From Chersky-840 sp050011815 (GTDB taxonomy: Bacteria; Actinomycetota; Acidimicrobiia; Acidimicrobiales; UBA8190): 64,000 bases of DNA. Made by a program: the position numbers and the translations under genes. A model generated the notes under the pieces. It did no database searches. It saw only the letters and a list, made by a program, of their open reading frames with translations, and had not been told where the DNA came from. Where the stretch lies: the NCBI GenBank assembly GCA_050011815.1, contig JBEKIJ010000007.1:44702-108701 (forward strand), written 5' to 3'. Positions 59,009 to 64,000 of this stretch are shown here, piece by piece. Position 1 is the first letter of the stretch. Every line of letters begins with the position of its first letter.

Positions 59009-60321
59009 GCCCCGGCGCCTCCTCGGTTCCGAGCCCCCGCCCGGGTCGGGAGAGCTCGTCCTCGGCCCAGCTCAGACTGGTGGAGGGCGGCGTCGGGCGT
59101 CTGCGGATCCCCAGGCCGAGGGCCCGGCAGGGCGACCTGGTCTCGACGCGCACGGCCGTGCTCGGCGTGGTGCTGGCGCTGTGCGGCATCGGCCTGGTGA
59201 TGGTCCTGTCGGCGTCGGCGTACACGTCGTTGCAGTACTACGGGTCGGTGTGGACCATCTTCGAGCGCCAGATCCTGTGGATGGGCCTCGGGGCCATCGC
59301 CTTCTTCGGCGCCATTCGGGTCCGCTACGACTACTGGCGCCGCCTGCGGGTGGTCCTGCCCCTCGTGACCGTCGGACTCCTCGTGGCCGTGCTCGTGCCC
59401 GGCATCGGGGTGGTGGCGGGGGGGTCGAGCCGCTGGATCGGCGTCGGGCCCCTGCAGATCCAGCCTTCGGAGCTCATGAAGCTGGCCATGGCCGTCTTCG
59501 CCGCCGACCTGCTGGCGCGCCGTGCCGATCGGCTGCAGAGGACGCGGTCGGTGGTGGTGCCCCTCCTCGGACTGCTGGCGGTCTCGGGGCTGTTGGTGTT
59601 GAAGCAACCGGACATGGGAACCGCCATGGTCCTCGCCTTCATCACCTTCGCCTTGCTCTACGCCGGCGGCGTGCCGCTGCGCCCCGTCGTGAAGGCGCTC
59701 GGCGTGACGGCGGTGCTCGGCCTGATCGTGGGGTTGGCCGAGCCCTATCGCCGCGCCCGGCTGCTGTCGTTCCTCGATCCCTTCGCCCACGCCAAGGGGT
59801 CGGGGTACCAGGTGGTCCAGTCGCTGGTGGGGCTGGGCTCGGGCCATCTCTACGGCTTGGGGCTGGGGGGAGGCCGGGAGAAGTGGGGGCTGCTCCCCAA
59901 CGCCCACACCGACTTCATCTTCTCGGTCATCGGCGAGGAGGGTGGGTTGGTGGGCACCCTCCTCGTCCTGTGTCTGTTCGGCGCGCTGGCCTGGTACGGG
60001 CTGCGGGCCGCCGACCGGGCGCCGGACCGCTTCGGCGCCCTTCTGGCCGTGGCGGCCACGTGCTGGATCACGAGCCAGGCGGTGATCAACATCGGGGCCG
60101 TGATCGGCGTGCTGCCGGTGACGGGGATCCCGCTGCCCTTCATCTCCTTCGGGGGATCGTCGCTCATCATCACCCTGGTGGCGGCGGGGATGCTCGTCAA
60201 CGTGGCGTCGCACGAGAAAACCCCGGGGGGGCCCGGCCCCGAGAAGCGCCGGGCCCCGGTGGGCTCGAGCCCGGCGGTCCCCAAGGTCATCGAGACACGG
60301 CGTCGCCGCGACCGCGGGTGA
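59005..60321 (+). CDS. ftsW: Septal peptidoglycan glycosyltransferase FtsW
   Basis: SEDS-family glycan polymerase that works with FtsI at the septum. About ten membrane segments. GGSSRWIGVGPLQIQPSELMKL, KQPDMGTAMVL, GSGYQVVQSLVGLGSGHLYG, NAHTDFIFSVIGEEGGLVGT and GIPLPFISFGGSSLI are the family motifs; the catalytic Asp equivalent lies in the extracellular loop near FLDPFAHAKG. 438 aa with a Ser/Pro-rich N-terminal arm. ATG 59005 overlaps murD; stop overlaps murG (GTGA). Confidence 0.94.
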   Translation: MSPGASSVPSPRPGRESSSSAQLRLVEGGVGRLRIPRPRARQGDLVSTRTAVLGVVLALCGIGLVMVLSASAYTSLQYYGSVWTIFERQILWMGLGAIAFFGAIRVRYDYWRRLRVVLPLVTVGLLVAVLVPGIGVVAGGSSRWIGVGPLQIQPSELMKLAMAVFAADLLARRADRLQRTRSVVVPLLGLLAVSGLLVLKQPDMGTAMVLAFITFALLYAGGVPLRPVVKALGVTAVLGLIVGLAEPYRRARLLSFLDPFAHAKGSGYQVVQSLVGLGSGHLYGLGLGGGREKWGLLPNAHTDFIFSVIGEEGGLVGTLLVLCLFGALAWYGLRAADRAPDRFGALLAVAATCWITSQAVINIGAVIGVLPVTGIPLPFISFGGSSLIITLVAAGMLVNVASHEKTPGGPGPEKRRAPVGSSPAVPKVIETRRRRDRG

Positions 60322-61490
60322 GGACCCGGCGCTATGCGCTGGTGGCGGGCGGGGGGACCGGTGGGCATCTCGTTCCCGCCCTGGCCGTGGCGCGTGCGCT
60401 GGGGGAGGGCCTCGGGCCCGACGCCGTCGAGCTGGTGGGTGCCCGCCATGGCCTTGACGCCGAGCTGTTGGCCGGGGAGGGGATGCCGGTGACGCTGTTG
60501 CCGGGCCGGGGCATCGTCCGGCGTCTCGACGCCCGGTCCGCCGCCGCCAACGTGGGGGCGCTCCTGGGTTTGGTGGCCGCCGTGGTCGGCGCCCTGGTGG
60601 TGGTGCTCCGGCGCCGGCCGTCGGTGGTGGTGGCCATGGGCGGCTACGCGTGCGTGCCGACGGCGCTGGCCGCCGCGGTGCTCGGCATCCCCGTGGTGCT
60701 CGTCAACGTGGACGCCGTGCCCGGGGCCGCCAATCGCCTGGTGAGTCGTTTCGCCCGCGCCGCGGCGGTGGCCTTCGAAGGGACCGCCCTGCCGAGATCG
60801 GTGGTGACCGGGGCCCCGGTGCGCGGCGCCATCGTGGCCGGCGCTCATCCCGACGCCGGTGCCCGGTCGGCGGCCCGGGAGGCGCTCGGGCTGCCCCGTG
60901 ACCGGCTGGTGGTGGCGGTGGTCGGTGGGTCGCTCGGGTCCAGACGACTCAACGAGGCGGTCATGGCGCTGGCCGAGCTGTGGCGGGACCGCAGCGACGT
61001 GGCGCTGTACCACGTGGTGGGCCGGCGCGACCGGGCGTGGGCGGCGCAGGCGGCGGCGGCCCTCGCGGGGGTCGACCGCGACGGGGTGTGCTACATCCAG
61101 GTCCCCTACGAGGAGCGGATGGCGCTCTTCTACCAAGCCGCCGACATCGTGGTGGCGCGGGCCGGGGCCATCACCGTGGCCGAGCTGGCCGTGGTGGGGG
61201 TGGCCTCGATCCTGGTGCCGCTCCCCGGCGCACCCGGTGACCACCAGAGCGCCAACGCCAGGGTCCTCGAGCGCGCCGGCGGCGCCGTGGTCGTCGTCGA
61301 TGCGCAGTGCGACGCCCCCCGGCTGGCTCGGGAGATCGACGCCCTGGCCTCGCCGCCGGGCCGGCTGGCCGCCATGGGCGCGGCGGCCGGTGCGGTGGGG
61401 CGACCCGACGCCGTCGCCGCGGTGGTCGGGTTGGCCCGGGCCCACGCCCGCGCCCCGCGCCGGAAAGGGCACTCGGCCCGTGCCGCCTGA
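60318..61490 (+). CDS. murG: Lipid I GlcNAc transferase MurG
   Basis: Peripheral GT-B glycosyltransferase converting lipid I to lipid II. N-terminal YALVAGGGTGGHLVPALAVA, then VVAMGGYACVPTAL. The second Rossmann domain has VVGGSLGSRRLNEAV and AGAITVAELAVVGVASILVP, with GDHQSANARVLERAGGA binding UDP-GlcNAc. 390 aa. GTG 60318 overlaps the ftsW stop. It overlaps murC by 11 nt. Confidence 0.95.
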   Translation: MRTRRYALVAGGGTGGHLVPALAVARALGEGLGPDAVELVGARHGLDAELLAGEGMPVTLLPGRGIVRRLDARSAAANVGALLGLVAAVVGALVVVLRRRPSVVVAMGGYACVPTALAAAVLGIPVVLVNVDAVPGAANRLVSRFARAAAVAFEGTALPRSVVTGAPVRGAIVAGAHPDAGARSAAREALGLPRDRLVVAVVGGSLGSRRLNEAVMALAELWRDRSDVALYHVVGRRDRAWAAQAAAALAGVDRDGVCYIQVPYEERMALFYQAADIVVARAGAITVAELAVVGVASILVPLPGAPGDHQSANARVLERAGGAVVVVDAQCDAPRLAREIDALASPPGRLAAMGAAAGAVGRPDAVAAVVGLARAHARAPRRKGHSARAA

Positions 61491-62904
61491 GCGCGGGCCG
61501 GCCGACGCCGGGCCGACCACCGGGCCGACCACCGGGCCGGCCCTCGATCTCTCGCGTCCCCGACACGTGCACGTGGTGGGGGCCGGAGGCGCGGGGATGA
61601 GCGCCATCGCCTCGGTGCTCTTCGCCATGGGTCACGTCGTCACCGGGAGCGACCTCAAGACCTCGGCCACCCTCGAGCGCCTGGCCGCCAGCGGGGTACG
61701 GGTCTTCGTGGGCCACGCCGCGGCCAACGTGGGCGAGGCCGAGGTCGTGGCGGTCTCCACGGCCATCCCCGACACCAATCCCGAAGTCACCGAAGCCCAT
61801 CGTCGGGGCCTGACGGTGCTGAGCCGGGCCCAGGCGTTGGCGGCCATCGCGGCGTGTCGACGGTGCGTGGCGGTGTCGGGGACCCACGGCAAGACCACGA
61901 CCACCTCGATGCTGGCGCTGATCCTGATCGAGGCGGGGTTGCGACCGAGCTTTCTCATCGGCGGTGACGTCAACGAGATCGGGACCAACGCGGTGTGGGA
62001 CAGCGGCGAATGGCTGGTGCTCGAGGCCGACGAGAGCGACGGGACCTTCTTGCAACTGGCGCCGGAGGTGGCGGTGGTGACCAACGTCGAGGCCGACCAT
62101 CTCGACTATTACGGCGACTTCGACCACCTCGTCGAGGCGTTCGCCCGCTTCTTGAGCTCAGGGGCACGGGGCGCCGTCGTGGGCGGGGACGACCCGGTGG
62201 CGGCGCGTCTGGGGGCGCGTTACGGCGCCGAGCTGGTGGGGAGCAGCCCGCAGGCCACCTACCGCGTCGAGGACGTGGAGACCGGGCCCGGCGTCTCGTT
62301 CGCACTGCGGGCGCACGGGCAGCTGCTGGGGCGGGTGGCGCTGCCGGTGACCGGTGCCAACATCACCGCCAACGCCGCTGTCGCCGTCGCCGCGTCGTTG
62401 GTCGTGGGGGCGCCCTTCGACGCGGCCCGACGCGCCCTGGCGCGCTTCGCCGGTGTGGCCCGTCGCTTCGAGTCCCGGGGCGAGGCCCACGGCGTCCGGT
62501 TCGTCGACGACTACGCGCACCTGCCCACCGAGGTGGCCGCGGTGATCGAGGCGGCGCGCCACACCGGTCCCGGTCGTCTCGTCGTGGTGTTCCAGCCCCA
62601 TCGCTACAGCCGCATCGCGGCGCTGGGGGAGCAGTTCGCCGACGCCTTCACCGGGGCCGACGTCGTGGTCATCACCGACGTGTTCCCGGCCGGAGAGGCA
62701 CCGCTCCCGGGCGTGACGGGGCGCGTCGTGGCCGATGCCGTGCGGCGCGCCCATCCCTCGCTCGACGTCACCTACATCCCGGGGCGCGCCGAGCTGGGCA
62801 CCTATGTGGCCGGGCTGCTCGTCCCCGGTGACCTGTGTCTGACCCTCGGTGCCGGGGACCTCACGTCCCTGCCCGACGAGCTCCAGGCGACGACGGCGTG
62901 GTGA
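61480..62904 (+). CDS. murC: UDP-MurNAc:L-alanine ligase MurC
   Basis: Starts the peptide stem by adding L-Ala. HVVGAGGAGMSAIASVL, ATP loop VSGTHGKTTTTSMLAL, EADESDGTFLQLAPEVAVVTN, NVEADHLDYYGD, RRFESRGEAHGVRFVDDYAH and VVFQPHRYSRIAAL. 474 aa. The GTG start follows the reading frame out of murG; a Pro/Thr repeat (TTGPTTGP) precedes the first motif. The stop overlaps murB (GTGA). Confidence 0.95.
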   Translation: MPPERGPADAGPTTGPTTGPALDLSRPRHVHVVGAGGAGMSAIASVLFAMGHVVTGSDLKTSATLERLAASGVRVFVGHAAANVGEAEVVAVSTAIPDTNPEVTEAHRRGLTVLSRAQALAAIAACRRCVAVSGTHGKTTTTSMLALILIEAGLRPSFLIGGDVNEIGTNAVWDSGEWLVLEADESDGTFLQLAPEVAVVTNVEADHLDYYGDFDHLVEAFARFLSSGARGAVVGGDDPVAARLGARYGAELVGSSPQATYRVEDVETGPGVSFALRAHGQLLGRVALPVTGANITANAAVAVAASLVVGAPFDAARRALARFAGVARRFESRGEAHGVRFVDDYAHLPTEVAAVIEAARHTGPGRLVVVFQPHRYSRIAALGEQFADAFTGADVVVITDVFPAGEAPLPGVTGRVVADAVRRAHPSLDVTYIPGRAELGTYVAGLLVPGDLCLTLGAGDLTSLPDELQATTAW

Positions 62905-63893
62905 CCCCGGGCGCGCTCGAGCCCCAGGGGGCGCCGAGCTCGGTGCTCGACGCCGTCGCCGATGCGCTCGGGGAACGGGCCGAGCGTCACGCGCCGTTGG
63001 GGACGCGCACCACCTACCGGGTGGGTGGGGACGCCGGGGTCCTTTTCGAGGCCCACGACGAACACGACCTGGCCCTGGTGCACGCCGTGCTCGTCTCGGC
63101 GGCCGCGCCCGTCCCCGTCCTCGTGCTCGGGGAGGGCTCCAACCTCCTCGTGGCCGACGCGGGGTTCCCCGGCGTCGTCGTCCACCTGGGGGCGGGTTTC
63201 GACTGGGTCGAGATCCGATCGTCCGCGCTACGGGCCGGGGGAGCAGCAAAGCTTCCTGTCGTGGCTCGGAAATCGGCCGGTGCGGGTCTGCACGGCTTGG
63301 AGTGGGCGGTGGGCGTGCCGGGATCGGTGGGCGGCGGGCTGCGGATGAACGCCGGCGGCCACGGCTCGGACATCGCGGCCGTCCTGTCTCGCTATCGCGT
63401 CTTCGACCTGGGCACCGGCGAGGGCCTCGACGCCCATCCCGGCGCGCTGTGCCTGGGGTACCGGAGGTCCTCGCTGGCGGCGACCGAGGTCGTGGTGTGG
63501 GCGGAATTCTCGTTGCAGGGCGGGGACAGCGCCCTCGCCCAGGAGACGGTGGCCGACATCGTCCGGTGGCGGCGGCTGCACCAGCCCGGGGGTTCCAACG
63601 CCGGGTCGGTCTTCGTGAACCCCGAGGGCGACTCCGCCGGTCGCCTGGTGGAGGCGGCGGGGTTGAAGGGGAAGCGGCTGGGGACCGCCCAGGTGTCGAC
63701 GAAGCATGCCAACTTCATCCAGGCGGACCGGGGCGGGTCCGCCGACGACGTCTGGCGGCTCATCGAGCATGTCCGGACCGTGGTGCTCGAGCACAGCGGC
63801 GTGGCCCTCGTCCCCGAGGTCCGCACGGTCGGGTTCGGCCCACACGGACCCTCAACCTCAACCTCAACCTCAACTGGAGGTCGAGACTCGTGA
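62901..63893 (+). CDS. murB: UDP-N-acetylenolpyruvoylglucosamine reductase MurB
   Basis: FAD enzyme completing UDP-MurNAc. TTYRVGGDAGVLFE, VLVLGEGSNLLVADAGFPG, GLEWAVGVPGSVGGGLRMNAGG, GYRRSSL, NAGSVFVNPEGDSAG (active-site Ser) and VLVPEVR-type end (ALVPEVRTVG, with Glu). About 330 aa. It ends in a Ser-Thr tail encoded by four hexamer repeats (63850-63873). GTG 62901 overlaps murC; its stop overlaps the next gene. Confidence 0.94.
   Translation: MTPGALEPQGAPSSVLDAVADALGERAERHAPLGTRTTYRVGGDAGVLFEAHDEHDLALVHAVLVSAAAPVPVLVLGEGSNLLVADAGFPGVVVHLGAGFDWVEIRSSALRAGGAAKLPVVARKSAGAGLHGLEWAVGVPGSVGGGLRMNAGGHGSDIAAVLSRYRVFDLGTGEGLDAHPGALCLGYRRSSLAATEVVVWAEFSLQGGDSALAQETVADIVRWRRLHQPGGSNAGSVFVNPEGDSAGRLVEAAGLKGKRLGTAQVSTKHANFIQADRGGSADDVWRLIEHVRTVVLEHSGVALVPEVRTVGFGPHGPSTSTSTSTGGRDS
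63850..63873 (+). repeat. CCTCAA hexamer repeat at the 3' end of murB
   Basis: Four exact copies of CCTCAA (63850-63873) encode Ser-Thr repeats at the MurB C-terminus, just before the ribosome site of the next gene. Copy-number change would keep the frame. Confidence 0.85.
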
Positions 63894-64000
63894 CCGAGAC
63901 CCCCGTGGTCGAGTCGCCCGTTGTCGCGTCGAGAGAAGCCGAGCCGCCCGACGCCGAGTCCGTGCCCACGCCGGAGCCGACGCCGGAGACCGGGCCGACG
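63890..64000 (+). CDS. ftsQ: Probable FtsQ, N-terminal part (cut by window end)
   Basis: The first 37 codons run off the window. GTG 63890 overlaps the murB stop (GTGA) with TGGAGG 8 nt upstream. The residues are Glu/Pro/Thr/Val-rich (MTETPVVESPVVASREAEPP) and match no motif. In actinobacterial dcw clusters ftsQ follows murB, and its cytoplasmic arm is low-complexity, so the call is by position only. The membrane anchor and POTRA domain would lie beyond the end. Confidence 0.5.
   Translation, partial: MTETPVVESPVVASREAEPPDAESVPTPEPTPETGPT

Overview
The window is a very GC-rich actinobacterial chromosome segment packed with housekeeping genes, nearly all on the + strand; only proS, a small membrane-protein gene and lexA are on the - strand. 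The gene order whiG-rpsB-tsf-pyrH-frr-cdsA-dxr-rip-ispG, the LexA boxes of the CGAAC-N4-GTTCG type, DUF3040 and the lexA/LysM/nrdR arrangement all point to Actinobacteria. The archaeal/eukaryotic-type prolyl-tRNA synthetase, the many leaderless-looking starts and the lineage-specific disordered extensions suggest a deep lineage such as Acidimicrobiia. That assignment is inference.

Layout. 1-10 kb: a WhiG/FliA sigma factor, then ribosomal protein S2, EF-Ts, UMP kinase, ribosome recycling factor, CDP-diglyceride synthase, two MEP-pathway enzymes (dxr, ispG) and a site-2 protease. 10-19 kb: proS (- strand), then rimP-nusA-ylxR-infB-rbfA-truB, followed by ribF. 19-24 kb: rpsO, pnp and an M16 peptidase. 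24-29 kb: dapB, two tandem TetR regulators, a ferritin-like di-iron oxygenase, dapA and RNase J. 30-43 kb: ftsK, a D-Ala-D-Ala carboxypeptidase, thrB, miaB, miaA, dapF, hflX, dapC, dapD and dapE. 43-47 kb: an SOS region with lexA diverging from a LysM cell-division suppressor, then nrdR, a PIG-L deacetylase and dinB. 47-50.6 kb: DUF3040, a ROK kinase, a small hypothetical, an HNH nuclease and a lipoate-ligase-like protein. 50.6-64 kb: the division and cell-wall (dcw) cluster mraZ-rsmH-ftsL-ftsI-murE-mraY-murD-ftsW-murG-murC-murB and the first codons of a probable ftsQ. murF is absent from its usual place.

The genes form three linked themes: translation and RNA processing; the succinylase route to meso-diaminopimelate (dapA, B, C, D, E and F all present), which feeds peptidoglycan synthesis by the dcw cluster; and DNA-damage response and division control.

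The regulatory DNA is the most informative part. There are four SOS boxes in the lexA/LysM intergenic region. A 10-bp-periodic MraZ-box array sits on the dcw promoter. A palindromic operator covers the promoter of a tetR/di-iron oxygenase operon. A TANNNT element recurs 5-7 nt upstream of eight start codons that mostly lack a Shine-Dalgarno sequence, and candidate leader RNAs lie before rpsB, rimP, rpsO, pnp and rsmH. No mobile element, CRISPR array, tRNA or rRNA was recognised, and I see no wholly novel multi-gene system.
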